A stretch of 64,000 nucleotides of DNA, taken from NCBI RefSeq assembly GCF_003226855.1, contig NZ_CP029820.1:124001-188000 (forward strand). The letters are read 5' to 3'. Within the stretch, counting starts at the first letter, position 1. The number at the start of each line of letters is the position of its first letter. The notes under the pieces are model-generated. The model saw only the letters and a program-made list of their open reading frames with translations. It was not told where the DNA came from and searched no databases. Below are positions 37,595 to 47,797 of the stretch, piece after piece. A program made the translations under genes and the position numbers. The stretch is from Blattabacterium sp. (Cryptocercus kyebangensis). GTDB lineage: Bacteria; Bacteroidota; Bacteroidia; Flavobacteriales; Blattabacteriaceae.

Positions 37595-38992
37595 TTGATA
37601 CTCGTAAAATCTTCATCTGGAATAAGAGGAACATTGGGAGGAAAAGTAGGGAAAGGATTTTCTCCTATAGAAATCATTAAATTTTCTGCAGGATATGTTT
37701 CCTGGATGAAAAAAAAATATAAGAATAAAAATAAGTACCTAATAGTATTAGGTAGAGATGGTCGTACCACTTCTTCTATATTTCAACAATTTTTAGTGAT
37801 TACTTTTCAAAGTCTTGGGGTAAATGTTATTGATATTGGATTATCTACAACTCCTACTGTTGGTATTGCTGTTATAAATGAAAAAGCAGATGGAGGAGTT
37901 ATGTTAACTGCAAGTCATAACCCAAAAAATTGGAATGGATTAAAAATGTTTAATTCTCAAGGAGAATTTTTATCTGAAAAAGATCTTGAAAGATTATTTT
38001 ATATAGCAGAAAAAGAATATTTTAGTTTTGCCTCTTTTGATCAATTAGGTTTTTATTTATATAGAAAAAATTATATCCAAAAACATATAGAGATCATCCT
38101 CTCTTTACCATTAGTAGATAAAGAGATAATTAAAAAATCTAGATTTAAAATAGTAGTAGATGGAATTAATTCTACAGGAGGGATAGCTGTCCCGATTCTT
38201 TTAGAAGAGTATTTTGGAGCTAAAGTAATTAAAATGCATTGTATTCCTCATGGAGATTTTATTCATAATCCTGAACCTATTGAAAAAAATTTAAAATCAG
38301 TTTGTAAAATGGTTTCAGAAGGAAAAGCTGATTTAGGAATATCTGTTGATCCGGATGTAGATAGAGTTGTATTTATTTGTGAAAATGGAGATTTTTTTGG
38401 GGAGGAATATACTTTAGTATCTATTTCGGATTACATATTAGAGAATAAAATAGGATCTGTAGTTTCTACTTTTTCCTCTTCTCAGGCATTAAAAGATTTA
38501 TCTATAAATAAAGGAGTTTCTTATTATGCTACTTCTGTTGGCGAAGTACATGTTGTTAAAAAAATGAAAGAAGTTAAAGCTGTTATTGGGGGAGAAGGAA
38601 ATGGAGGAATCATTTATCCAGATTTACGTTATGGAAGAGATGCATTAGTAGGTATCGCTTTATTTTTAACTTATATAGCAAAACTTTCTAAAATACCGTT
38701 AACCGAATTAAAAAAAAGGTATTCTAATTATTTTATGTCCAAAAAAAAAATTCGATTATCTCCCAATCAAAAAATTGTAAAAATATTAGAAAGAATAAAA
38801 AAAATATATAAAGGAAAAAAAATGGATTTAAAAGATGGAATTAAAATTTATTTTCTAAATAATGAATGGATTCATATAAGGAAATCTAATACTGAAAATA
38901 TTATTCGAATACATATAGAAAGTCCTTCAAAAAAAAGAGTAAATTTTTTAGAAAAAAAAATTCTATATGAAGTAAAAAAAAATTATGATTAA
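37595..38992 (+). CDS. glmM: Phosphoglucosamine mutase
   Basis: Interconverts glucosamine-6-P and glucosamine-1-P, feeding UDP-GlcNAc to MurA. The 465-residue protein has the four phosphohexomutase domains. The phosphoserine is Ser107 in TASHNPKNWNG. The metal loop is DPDVDRV, the sugar loop is GEGNGG, and the phosphate loop is in RKSNTENIIRIHIE. GlmM is favoured by the cell-wall context; phosphomannomutase is the alternative. It begins with TTG at 37595 (LVKSSSGIRGT reads on directly), and no ATG lies near. Confidence 0.88.
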   Translation: MILVKSSSGIRGTLGGKVGKGFSPIEIIKFSAGYVSWMKKKYKNKNKYLIVLGRDGRTTSSIFQQFLVITFQSLGVNVIDIGLSTTPTVGIAVINEKADGGVMLTASHNPKNWNGLKMFNSQGEFLSEKDLERLFYIAEKEYFSFASFDQLGFYLYRKNYIQKHIEIILSLPLVDKEIIKKSRFKIVVDGINSTGGIAVPILLEEYFGAKVIKMHCIPHGDFIHNPEPIEKNLKSVCKMVSEGKADLGISVDPDVDRVVFICENGDFFGEEYTLVSISDYILENKIGSVVSTFSSSQALKDLSINKGVSYYATSVGEVHVVKKMKEVKAVIGGEGNGGIIYPDLRYGRDALVGIALFLTYIAKLSKIPLTELKKRYSNYFMSKKKIRLSPNQKIVKILERIKKIYKGKKMDLKDGIKIYFLNNEWIHIRKSNTENIIRIHIESPSKKRVNFLEKKILYEVKKNYD

Positions 38993-39004
38993 TTTAAAAA
39001 ATAT

Positions 39005-39343
39005 ATGTCAAATAATTTTGTAGAAAATATAGAAGAGAAATGGATAAAAAAAAATGATTTACCTTTGTTTAGTTCTGGAGATACTATCACTGTTTTTTTT
39101 GAGATTAAAGAAGGAGAAAAAAAAAGAGTTCAATCCTTTAAAGGAGTTGTTATCAAAAAACAAGGAAAAGGATTGACGAAAACCTTTACGGTTCGTAAGA
39201 TGAGTGGAGAGATAGGAATTGAACGTATATTTATTTTTAATCAACCAAGTATACAAAAAATAGAAGTCAATAAAAAAGGAAAAGTACGTAGATCTAAAAT
39301 CTATTATTTTAGATCTCTTAGAGGTAAAAAAGCTAGAGTTTAG
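39005..39343 (+). CDS. rplS: 50S ribosomal protein L19
   Basis: A 112-residue large-subunit protein at the subunit interface. It contains FSSGDTITVFFEIKEGEKKRVQSF, the FTVRKMSGEIGIERIF core and the basic KGKVRRSKIYYFRSLRGKKARV tail. It is followed at once by a very strong rho-independent terminator. Confidence 0.96.
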   Translation: MSNNFVENIEEKWIKKNDLPLFSSGDTITVFFEIKEGEKKRVQSFKGVVIKKQGKGLTKTFTVRKMSGEIGIERIFIFNQPSIQKIEVNKKGKVRRSKIYYFRSLRGKKARV

Positions 39344-39354
39344 TAAATGAAAAG

Positions 39355-39408
39355 AAAAAGCGAAAAAGAGAATCATATTTTAATTTATGATTCTCTCTTT
39401 CGCTTTTT
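39355..39408. terminator. Strong bidirectional rho-independent terminator
   Basis: The arm 39355-39377 pairs with 39386-39408 over 23 positions with a single mismatch, around an 8-base loop. One strand ends with T5 after the stem, and the mirror has A5 before it. It serves rplS on the plus strand and probably also the opposing small lipoprotein gene. It is by far the clearest terminator in the window. Confidence 0.92.
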
Positions 39409-39429
39409 ATCATTCTCACTATTTATTTT

Positions 39430-39711
39430 TTATTTTTTATCGTTTTCCTCTGTATTTACCTTATCTTTTTCTTTATTATTATTGTTGTTAGTTGAAGTAG
39501 ATTCCTCATTTTTGGAGGATTCCTCTTCATTAGGTGGTGTAGAAGGAGGAGTTGTAGTCGTATTTGTTTGATTTTCATTGTTAGTATTAGCTGTTTTTTC
39601 CTCTTCTGTTGGAGTAGGATTATCGTTCTTAGACTTGTTATTACAACTACTTGTAAATAAAAATATAGCTAAAAAAATTGTGGTAATGGTAATTCTTAAT
39701 TTTTTCATCAT
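39430..39711 (-). CDS. Small low-complexity lipoprotein
   Basis: About 93 residues. After MMKKL comes a hydrophobic signal segment ending in a lipobox-like FTSSC, so Cys would be lipidated by the LspA pathway. The mature part is hydrophilic and almost wholly Asn, Thr, Pro, Glu, Lys and Ser, without a known fold. I start it at ATG 39711 (a second ATG is at 39708); a TTG at 39717 is less likely. It may be a short surface or periplasmic spacer. The repetitive composition of AT-rich DNA means it could also be a chance ORF, but the signal-lipobox order argues for a real gene. Confidence 0.55.
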   Translation of the reverse strand: MMKKLRITITTIFLAIFLFTSSCNNKSKNDNPTPTEEEKTANTNNENQTNTTTTPPSTPPNEEESSKNEESTSTNNNNNKEKDKVNTEENDKK

Positions 39712-39932
39712 AATCAATAGTATTTCAGTTATAACATATTCTGGACAAATTTATATAAAAATTTGGAATGAAAAAATATATCATTATTTGTATTTTTTTT
39801 ATAAAAATGAATAATTGAATATAAAAATTCATCATATTATTTCTTTTTTTATTTGAGTATAAGAATATTAGAAATTATATTATTTCTATAAAAAAGTAAA
39901 ATTATATATATTTTGAAAAAAACTAAAAAATT

Positions 39933-41402
39933 ATGTCTTTAAATAAAAAGATTTTAAAGGAAGCTTTGACTTTTGATGATGTATTATTAATTCCATCATA
40001 TTCTTCAATTCTTCCATCAGAAGTATCTCTTAAAACTTCTTTAACCTTTGATATTACACTAAATATTCCTATATTAAGTGCTGCTATGGATACAGTTACA
40101 GAATTTTCTTTGGCTATATCCATAGCTAGAGAAGGGGGGATAGGAATTATTCATAAAAATATGAATATAAAAAATCAATCGGAAGAGGTTTATAGAGTAA
40201 AAAGAAGTGAAAGTGGTATGATAGATGATCCGATTACTCTTTCTAGAGATTCAACACTTAGAGATGCACAAAATCTCATGAAGAAATATCATATTTCTGG
40301 ATTACCAGTGATTGAAAAAGATTTTACTTTAGTTGGTATTATAACTAATAGAGATATCAAATATCGTATAGATTTAGATTCTTTAGTAGAAGATGTGATG
40401 ACAAAAGAAAATTTGATTACTTCCAAAAAAAATATAAATCTAGAAGAAGCAAAGAATATTCTTTTAAAAGAAAGAATAGAAAAACTTCCTATTATAGATG
40501 ATTTTAAAAAATTAGTTGGGTTAATTACAATTAGAGATATAGATAATTTAATAGAATATCCAAATGCTTGTAAAGATCCTAAAGGACGTTTACGTGTAGG
40601 AGCTGCTGTTGGAATAGATAAAAATACTTTAGATAGAGTGGAATCCTTAGTTAAGGTTGGTGTAGATCTTATATCTATAGATTCTGCTCATGGACATTCT
40701 ATTAGTGTATTGAAAACAATAAAATCTATTCGAACCTATTTTCCAGATATAGCATTAATAGCTGGTAATGTGGTAACTATGAAAGCAGCAAAAGATTTAA
40801 TAGATGCTGGATCTACTATTTTAAAAGTAGGGATAGGATCCGGTTCTATTTGTACTACAAGGGTAGTAGCTGGTGTAGGAATGCCTCAAATTACGGCTAT
40901 AAATGATGTATATGAATATGCTAAAACAAGAAATGTAAATATTATTTCTGATGGGGGGATCAGATATTCAGGAGATGTAGTAAAAGCTATTGCAGCTGGA
41001 GCAAGCTCTGTAATGATTGGTAGTTTATTTGCAGGAACAGATGAAGCTCCAGGAGAGGAAATTATTTTTCAAGGTAGAAAGTTTAAAACATATGTAGGAA
41101 TGGGGTCCTTAGTAGCTATGAAAAAAGGAAGTGGAGATCGTTATTTTCAATTTGAAGAAAAGTATGTTCCAGAAGGAATAGAAGCAAGAGTTCCCTATAA
41201 AGGGAAAATGAAAGATGTTATTTTTCAAATATGTGGAGGATTAAGATCTGGAATGGGTTATTGTGGAGTATCGACAATTAAAGAATTAATGAAAATGGGA
41301 AAATTTGTAAGGATAACTAATTCTGGATTAAAAGAAAACCATCCCCATAGCGTAAGTATAACGAAAGAATCTCCCAATTATTGGAAATATATAGGAGTAT
41401 AA
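39933..41402 (+). CDS. guaB: IMP dehydrogenase
   Basis: Oxidises IMP to XMP with NAD, the rate-limiting step of GMP synthesis. The 489-residue protein has a TIM barrel ([21 protein letters not shown] at the start) with a CBS pair inserted at about 95-205. The IMP loop [11 protein letters not shown] carries the catalytic Cys. The flap [10 protein letters not shown] and the MGYCGV motif are intact. It converges on the tRNA-Leu/tRNA-Gly pair, with its stop four bases from the tRNA-Leu end. Confidence 0.96.
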   Translation: MSLNKKILKEALTFDDVLLIPSYSSILPSEVSLKTSLTFDITLNIPILSAAMDTVTEFSLAISIAREGGIGIIHKNMNIKNQSEEVYRVKRSESGMIDDPITLSRDSTLRDAQNLMKKYHISGLPVIEKDFTLVGIITNRDIKYRIDLDSLVEDVMTKENLITSKKNINLEEAKNILLKERIEKLPIIDDFKKLVGLITIRDIDNLIEYPNACKDPKGRLRVGAAVGIDKNTLDRVESLVKVGVDLISIDSAHGHSISVLKTIKSIRTYFPDIALIAGNVVTMKAAKDLIDAGSTILKVGIGSGSICTTRVVAGVGMPQITAINDVYEYAKTRNVNIISDGGIRYSGDVVKAIAAGASSVMIGSLFAGTDEAPGEEIIFQGRKFKTYVGMGSLVAMKKGSGDRYFQFEEKYVPEGIEARVPYKGKMKDVIFQICGGLRSGMGYCGVSTIKELMKMGKFVRITNSGLKENHPHSVSITKESPNYWKYIGV

Positions 41403-41405
41403 AAA

Positions 41406-41490
41406 TACCCGGGACGGGATTTGAACCCGTACGATCACAATGATCACAGGATTTTAAGTCCTGTGTGTCTACCAATTCCACCACCCGGGT
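41406..41490 (-). tRNA. tRNA-Leu (TAA)
   Basis: An 85-base class II tRNA with a variable arm (TGATCATTGTGATCGT region). The acceptor ACCCGGG pairs with CCCGGGT. The anticodon loop CTTAAAA gives TAA, reading UUA, the main leucine codon here. The discriminator is A and no CCA is encoded. It lies immediately after tRNA-Gly (GCC) on the minus strand. Confidence 0.95.
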
Positions 41491-41508
41491 TTAGTAGAAT
41501 AAAAGAAA

Positions 41509-41581
41509 AGCGAGAAACGGGACTCGAACCCGCGGCTCCGACCTTGGCAAGGTCGTACTCTACCAACTGAGCTATTCTCGC
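41509..41581 (-). tRNA. tRNA-Gly (GCC)
   Basis: A 73-base cloverleaf: acceptor GCGAGAA/TTCTCGC, D stem GCTC/GAGT-type, anticodon stem CGACC/GGTCG with loop TTGCCAA, T stem GCGGG/CCCGT. The anticodon GCC reads GGC/GGU. It precedes tRNA-Leu by 18 bases and is probably cotranscribed with it. Confidence 0.95.
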
Positions 41582-41599
41582 AAATTCGAAAATAGTGTC

Positions 41600-41607
41600 C
41601 AAAAATA
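41600..41607 (-). promoter_or_regulatory. Possible -7 element for the tRNA-Gly/Leu pair
   Basis: On the minus strand TATTTTTG matches TAnnTTTG and ends 18 bases before the tRNA-Gly 5' end. No clear -33 TTTG is seen. Confidence 0.35.
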
Positions 41608-41708
41608 GGGAAAACACATTAATATATGTCTAAATTTTTATTCATCCAATAAATTTTTAATTTATTTTATTATTTTGAATACCTCTATAGGTTTTCTTTT
41701 TTATAGAA

Positions 41709-44243
41709 TTAATATTTTTTTTTAAAAAAATTTATTATTCTTTTTAAAAGAAAAAAGGATTTTTTTTTGGGTAAAAAATTATTTTTCATTTTTTTTTCTT
41801 CTAAAAGACTTTTTTTATCCAATTTTTTTAATATTTCTTTTGCTCTATGAATAATTTCTATGGGCATTCCTGAAATTTTTGCTACGTGAATACCGTAACT
41901 ATGTTCACTTCCCCCCTCAATCATTTTTCGCATAAAAATAATATTTTCATAAATTTTTTTTACAGATATATGATAATTTTGAATTCTTTTAAAAAAAGAA
42001 CTTATTTTATTTAATTCATGATAATGAGTTGCAAATAAGGTAAGAGGTCTAAAAGGACTTTCATGTAAAAATTCCACAATAGACCAAGCAATAGCTATTC
42101 CATCATAAGTACTTGTACCTCGTCCTATTTCATCTAAAATAAGAAAACTTCTTTTAGAAAAATTGTTTAATATATTTGCCGTTTCATTCATTTCTACCAT
42201 GAAAGTAGATTCTCCTAAAGAGAGATTATCGGAGGCTCCTACTCTACTAAATATTTTATCTACTAATCCTATTTCTGCATGTTTAGCAGGAACAAAACTT
42301 CCTATATGGGCCATTATTATAATGATAGCCGTTTGACGAAGAATTGCTGATTTTCCTGACATATTTGGCCCCGTTATTATAATAATTTGTTGATCTTTTT
42401 TATTTAAAATTACATCATTGGGTATATACGATGTTTTTGAGATAAACTGTCTTTCAATAACTGGATGTCTTCCCTTTTTTATGCATAATCTAAAAGAATG
42501 ATTTATTTCTGGTTTTACATAATAATTTTCTAATGCAGAAAGGGAAAAGGAACATAATACATCCAATTCTGCAATTATTTTTGCATTTTTTTGTAAAGGG
42601 ATTATGTATTTTAAAATTTGATTAATTAGATCATGAAAAATCTCTTTTTCTAGAGAAAGAATTTTTTGTTCAGAATTTAGAATTTGTAACTCATAATTTT
42701 TTAATTCTTCAGTTGTATATCTTTCAGAATTAGTTAATGTTTGTTTTTGTATCCAATGAGATGGGACTTTGTATTTTTTTGTTTTTTTAACTTCTAAAAA
42801 GTATCCAAAAATATTGTTATATCCAATTTTTAAATTATGAATTCCTGTATTGGATTTTTCAATAGAACATAGTTTTTCCAAGTATTCTTTTTTGGAAAAA
42901 TATAAATTACGAATTTTATCCAATTCTTTAGAAACCCCTTTTGCTATTACATTTCCTTTTTCTATATAATATGGAGGATTCTGGTCTATTGTATGCAGTA
43001 TTTTTTTGGATATTATATTGCAATCTTGAAATGAATTTCCAATTTCTAAAAAAGTTGGATATTGGTCATTTGACAAAAATTTTTTTTTTATTTGAACTGT
43101 AGCTGTTAAAGATTTATGTAATGTAATTACTTCACGTGGGGATATTTTTCCAATAGACATTTTAGCAATTATTCGTTCTATATCATAAATTTCTTTAAGT
43201 TTTTTTTGGATAAAAGAACGAATATAAATGTTTGAAAAAAGATTTTCTACTACTTTATGACGTTTTTGTATATGAATAATATTTGTTAGAGGAAAATGAA
43301 TCCAATTTTTTAATAATCTACCTCCCATAGGAGTTATAGTTTTATCAATAATATCAATTAAGGATACACCTTTTTTATTCAAACAATGAAATATTTCTAA
43401 ATTTCTAAATGTAAAATCATCAATCCACATATGTTCTTCTTTTTTTATTCTTTTTATATTAGAAATATGTTTTATTTTATAATGTTGGGTATCGTATAAA
43501 TAGTTTAAGATAACTCCGGAAGCAATGATACCTAGTTTTAAATTATCTATTCCAAAACCTTTTAAAGAATTTGTTTGAAAATGAGATATCAATTTTTCAT
43601 ATGAAAAGGAATAATTGAACATACAATCTTCTATTAAAAATGTATAATATTTGTCTTTTAGAAATTTTTCAAAAAAATTTTTTTCTTTTTTTTGAAAAAG
43701 AACTTCACTTGGATTAAAATGTTCTAAGTATTGTAGTATACTTTCTTGGTTATCTTCTGCTATAAAGAATTCTCCTGTAGAAATATCTAAAAAACTTATA
43801 CCTAATTTTTTTTTTTCTATATGGATAGAAGCTAAAAAATTATTTGATTTGGTTTGTAATATATTTTCGTCTATAGATATTCCTGGTGTAACTAATTCTA
43901 TAACTCCTCTTTTGACAATATTTTTTCCTCTTTTGGGTACTTCTAATTGATCACAAATGGCTACACGGTGTCCTGATCGTATTAATTTAGGTAAATAAGC
44001 ATTTAAAGAGTGATAAGGGAACCCTGCTAGATGAATAATAGCATGTTTTTTTTTACTAGATCGCTTAGTTAAAACAATATCTAATATTTTAGAACATTTT
44101 ATGGCATCTTCTCCAAAAGTTTCATAAAAATCTCCTACTTGAAACAGTAATATGGCATCTGGATATTTAGATTTTATATCATTATATTGCTTGATTAATG
44201 GAGTCTCTTCTTTCTTTATTAAAGTATTTTGGTCTTTATTCAT
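41709..44243 (-). CDS. mutS: DNA mismatch repair protein MutS
   Basis: Recognises mismatches and small loops in DNA. At 844 residues it is near E. coli MutS. The N-terminal mismatch domain contains the FxE motif (VGDFYETFG, Phe-Tyr-Glu). The connector and lever domains follow, and the ATPase carries Walker A TGPNMSGKSAILRQTA, LGESTFMVEM, DEIGRGTSTYDG and ATHYHEL. In-frame coding-strand runs of eleven (43806-43816) and ten (43080-43089) adenines occur. Its job of correcting replication slippage is notable in a genome full of poly(A) tracts. Confidence 0.96.
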   Translation of the reverse strand: MNKDQNTLIKKEETPLIKQYNDIKSKYPDAILLFQVGDFYETFGEDAIKCSKILDIVLTKRSSKKKHAIIHLAGFPYHSLNAYLPKLIRSGHRVAICDQLEVPKRGKNIVKRGVIELVTPGISIDENILQTKSNNFLASIHIEKKKLGISFLDISTGEFFIAEDNQESILQYLEHFNPSEVLFQKKEKNFFEKFLKDKYYTFLIEDCMFNYSFSYEKLISHFQTNSLKGFGIDNLKLGIIASGVILNYLYDTQHYKIKHISNIKRIKKEEHMWIDDFTFRNLEIFHCLNKKGVSLIDIIDKTITPMGGRLLKNWIHFPLTNIIHIQKRHKVVENLFSNIYIRSFIQKKLKEIYDIERIIAKMSIGKISPREVITLHKSLTATVQIKKKFLSNDQYPTFLEIGNSFQDCNIISKKILHTIDQNPPYYIEKGNVIAKGVSKELDKIRNLYFSKKEYLEKLCSIEKSNTGIHNLKIGYNNIFGYFLEVKKTKKYKVPSHWIQKQTLTNSERYTTEELKNYELQILNSEQKILSLEKEIFHDLINQILKYIIPLQKNAKIIAELDVLCSFSLSALENYYVKPEINHSFRLCIKKGRHPVIERQFISKTSYIPNDVILNKKDQQIIIITGPNMSGKSAILRQTAIIIIMAHIGSFVPAKHAEIGLVDKIFSRVGASDNLSLGESTFMVEMNETANILNNFSKRSFLILDEIGRGTSTYDGIAIAWSIVEFLHESPFRPLTLFATHYHELNKISSFFKRIQNYHISVKKIYENIIFMRKMIEGGSEHSYGIHVAKISGMPIEIIHRAKEILKKLDKKSLLEEKKMKNNFLPKKKSFFLLKRIINFFKKKY

Positions 44244-44339
44244 ACCTAATAGTAATTAAAAATAAAGTAGGGTATTTTTTTATAAAATAAAAAATTTAAT
44301 TAAGGAAATAAAAATCTTGTTTTTGAATATGAATTTATT

Positions 44340-47300
44340 ATGTCAAAAAAATTTAAAGAATATAAAGAATTAAATCTCAAGAATATTTCTAAAGAAATAA
44401 CTCAATATTGGAAAAAAAATAAAATTATTCAAAAAAGTTTTCAGTTTAGAAAAAATCTTAATAAAAAGAATAGATTTTCTTATTATATTTTATATGAAGG
44501 GCCTCCTTCTTTAAATGGAAGTCCTGGTATACATCATACAGTATCTAGAACTATAAAAGATATATTTTGCAGATATCATACTCTTAAAGGAAAAATAGCA
44601 ATTAGAAAAGCGGGATGGGATACTCATGGATTACCTATAGAACTTAATGTAGAAAAAAAAATAGGAATTACTAAAAATGATATAGGAAAAAATATAAGTA
44701 TAGAAAAGTATAATAGTATTTGTAAATATTTTGTCAAAAAATCAATGAAAAAATGGATAAAATTTACAAATAGAATAGGATATTGGGTAGATCTTAAAAA
44801 TTCTTTTATAACATATAAAACCAAATATATAGAAAGTGTATGGTGGTTGATAAAAAAATTATATCAAAAAAAAATTATTTATAAAGGTTATACTATTCAA
44901 CCTTATTCTCCAGCTGCAGGAACAGGATTAAGTTATCATGAATTAAATATGCCAGGAACTTATAAAAAAGTAAAACAAATAACTCCTACATTAAAATTCA
45001 AAGCGAAAAAAAAAACTTTACCAAAAGAAATTCAAAATTTTTTAGGAGATATATATTTAATATCTTGGACTACTACACCTTGGACTCTTCCATCAAATAC
45101 AGCATTAGCTATTGGATCGAATATCGATTATGTTTTAGTGAAGACTTATTGTCCTTATACTTTTTCAAAAGAGAACATTATTCTAGCTGAGAAATTAATT
45201 TATAAAATATTATTACCAAATAGATTTTATCCCGTATCAAATAATTATGAATTTGATCAATCAAAAATCGAAAATAAAAATAAGATTCCTTATTTCATAG
45301 CATATAAATTCAAGGGAAAAGATCTTTTTAAAAGTAGATATGAACAATTATTACCTTGGTTTAAACCTTATCAAGAAGAAAATAATGCTTTTCAAGTAAT
45401 CAATGGAGATGGTTATGTAAATGAAAATGAAGGGACTGGAATTGTTCATATAGCTCCTACATTTGGAATAGATGATTTAAAAATAGCTAGAAAAAATAAT
45501 ATTCCATCTATGTTAATCTTGAATGAAGAAAATATTCCTGTTCCTTTAGTAGATATGCAAGGAAAATTTTTAAATAGTTATCCTCATGGATTTAGTGGGA
45601 AATACGTAAAAAATGATTTTAGTACTACTACTAATAATATAAATAAAAAACTAGTTTCTGTAGATCAAGAAATAGTTTCCTTTCTTGAAAAAGAAAAAAA
45701 ACTTTTCAAAGTAGAAACTTATACACATTTTTATCCACATTGTTGGAGAACAGAAAAACCTATTCTTTATTATCCTTTAGATTCATGGTTCATAAGAACA
45801 ACAAGGATAAGAGAAAAATTAATTTCTTTAAATAAAAAAATAAATTGGATTCCTAAATTTATAGGAGCAAAACGTTTTGATTCCTGGTTGGAGAATATAA
45901 GAGATTGGAATTTATCACGTTCTAGATATTGGGGAACTCCTTTACCAATTTGGAGAACAAAAGATGGAAAAGAAGAATTAGTTATAGGATCTATTAAGGA
46001 ATTGTTTTTAGAGATTCAAAAATCTATTGAACATGGATTTATGTCATACAATATTTTGGAAAATTTTATTCCGGATGATATGAGAGATGAAAATTATGAA
46101 AAAATAGATTTGCATAAACATTTTTTAGACAAAATTATATTGGTTTCTAGTAAAGGAGCTCCAATGAAAAGAGAATCAGATTTAATAGATGTGTGGTTCG
46201 ATTCTGGAGCTATGCCATATGCTCAATTTCATTATCCTTTTGAGAATAGGAAATATATTGATAAATATCAATTTTTTCCTGCAGATTTTATTGCAGAAGG
46301 GATAGATCAAACAAGAGGATGGTTTTTCACGTTACATACTATTAGTTCTTTATTATTTAATTCTATAGCATATAAAAATGTTATATCTACTGGGTTAATC
46401 TTAGATAAAGAAGGATATAAAATGTCTAAAAGTAAAGGGAATACTATAAATCCTTTTGAATTAATAGAAAATTATGGTCCTGATGCAATACGTTGGTATA
46501 TTATATTTAATTCTGAACCTTGGGATAATTTAAAATTTGATATAAAAGGAATTTATACAGGAATTAATAAATTTTTTGGGACACTTTATAATGTTTATTC
46601 TTTTTTTGTTTTATATGCTAATATAGATGGATTCTACTATAAAGAAGTAGATTGTTCTTTAAAAAATTACACTGAATTAGATCTTTGGATACTTTCTGAA
46701 TTAAATACAATGATTAAAAAAGTGGATGAATATTATACAGATTATAATCCTACTAAAGCTGCTCGTATTATTTCATTTTTTGTATTAGATCAATTAAGTA
46801 ATTGGTATATAAGGTTGTGTCGTCGAAGATTTTGGAAAGAAGAATATACGAATAATAAAATTTCGGCATATCAAATACTTTACAAATGTTTGGTTACAAT
46901 TGCTAAATTATTATCTCCTATTGCTCCATTTTTTTCGGAAAAATTATATATGGACCTAAATTCTATCACAAAAATAGAAAATTTTGAAAGTATTCATTTT
47001 ACCAATTTTCCGATCTATGATTCATCATTTGTCAATAAAGAATTGGAAAAAAAAATGCTTTTAGTTCAAAGGATTACTACTATGGGATTTTCCATAAGGA
47101 AAAAAAATGGAATAAAAATTCGTCAACCTTTGAAAAAATTACTCATTTTAATTCGTGATGAAAAAATCCGTTTTGGATTGAAAAAAACGTCTGAAATTCT
47201 TAAACAAGAAATAAATGTAAAAAATATTGAATTTACGGAATCTTATAAAGATTTAGAATCAGTGAAACATATTCAACCAAACTATAAATCCCTAGGGACT

Positions 47301-47795
47301 AGATTTGGAAATAAAACTCCAATTATCTCGGAAATAATAAAAAAATTTACTCAGGATAATATTAAAGAAATCGAATCTAAAAAAAAATATATTTTTTCTC
47401 TTCAAGGAGAAAAAATTATATTATTTTTAAAAGATGTAAAAATTACTACCGAATTTATTAAAAATTGGTCTATCGTATTTGATAATGAACTTACAATAGC
47501 TTTAGATTTAAATATTACGAATTCTCTTTGGGAAGAAGGGGTTACAAGAGAATTAATTAGATATATACAAGAATTAAGAAAAAAGTGTAACTACAATGTT
47601 ATTGATAAAATATTTATATATATAAATTCTATTCAAAGAATAAAGTCTGTTATAAAGAACAATAAAAACTTCATCTGTAAAGATACTCTTGCCGTAGATA
47701 TTTTTTTAGAAAAAAATATAGAAAAAAAAGGCATAAAAATCGATTTTGAAAAAAATCCAATATATATACTGATTCGAAAAGTAGAAAATACATAA
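44340..47795 (+). CDS. ileS: Isoleucyl-tRNA synthetase
   Basis: Charges tRNA-Ile. The 1151-residue protein has the HIGH-equivalent motif in YEGPPSLNGSPGIHH (about 59-73; HIHH-like) and the large editing domain with WTTTPWTLPSNTAL. The second class I motif is YKMSKSKGN. The long C-terminal anticodon-binding extension is present. A run of ten adenines at 45006-45015 is in frame. dksA-like follows after two bases. Confidence 0.96.
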   Translation: MSKKFKEYKELNLKNISKEITQYWKKNKIIQKSFQFRKNLNKKNRFSYYILYEGPPSLNGSPGIHHTVSRTIKDIFCRYHTLKGKIAIRKAGWDTHGLPIELNVEKKIGITKNDIGKNISIEKYNSICKYFVKKSMKKWIKFTNRIGYWVDLKNSFITYKTKYIESVWWLIKKLYQKKIIYKGYTIQPYSPAAGTGLSYHELNMPGTYKKVKQITPTLKFKAKKKTLPKEIQNFLGDIYLISWTTTPWTLPSNTALAIGSNIDYVLVKTYCPYTFSKENIILAEKLIYKILLPNRFYPVSNNYEFDQSKIENKNKIPYFIAYKFKGKDLFKSRYEQLLPWFKPYQEENNAFQVINGDGYVNENEGTGIVHIAPTFGIDDLKIARKNNIPSMLILNEENIPVPLVDMQGKFLNSYPHGFSGKYVKNDFSTTTNNINKKLVSVDQEIVSFLEKEKKLFKVETYTHFYPHCWRTEKPILYYPLDSWFIRTTRIREKLISLNKKINWIPKFIGAKRFDSWLENIRDWNLSRSRYWGTPLPIWRTKDGKEELVIGSIKELFLEIQKSIEHGFMSYNILENFIPDDMRDENYEKIDLHKHFLDKIILVSSKGAPMKRESDLIDVWFDSGAMPYAQFHYPFENRKYIDKYQFFPADFIAEGIDQTRGWFFTLHTISSLLFNSIAYKNVISTGLILDKEGYKMSKSKGNTINPFELIENYGPDAIRWYIIFNSEPWDNLKFDIKGIYTGINKFFGTLYNVYSFFVLYANIDGFYYKEVDCSLKNYTELDLWILSELNTMIKKVDEYYTDYNPTKAARIISFFVLDQLSNWYIRLCRRRFWKEEYTNNKISAYQILYKCLVTIAKLLSPIAPFFSEKLYMDLNSITKIENFESIHFTNFPIYDSSFVNKELEKKMLLVQRITTMGFSIRKKNGIKIRQPLKKLLILIRDEKIRFGLKKTSEILKQEINVKNIEFTESYKDLESVKHIQPNYKSLGTRFGNKTPIISEIIKKFTQDNIKEIESKKKYIFSLQGEKIILFLKDVKITTEFIKNWSIVFDNELTIALDLNITNSLWEEGVTRELIRYIQELRKKCNYNVIDKIFIYINSIQRIKSVIKNNKNFICKDTLAVDIFLEKNIEKKGIKIDFEKNPIYILIRKVENT

Positions 47796-47797
47796 AA

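Noticed and set aside
39347..39571. Plus-strand ORF of 74 codons after rplS
   Set aside because: Overlaps the terminator hairpin and is antisense to the lipoprotein; its sequence is a mirror of T-rich repeats.
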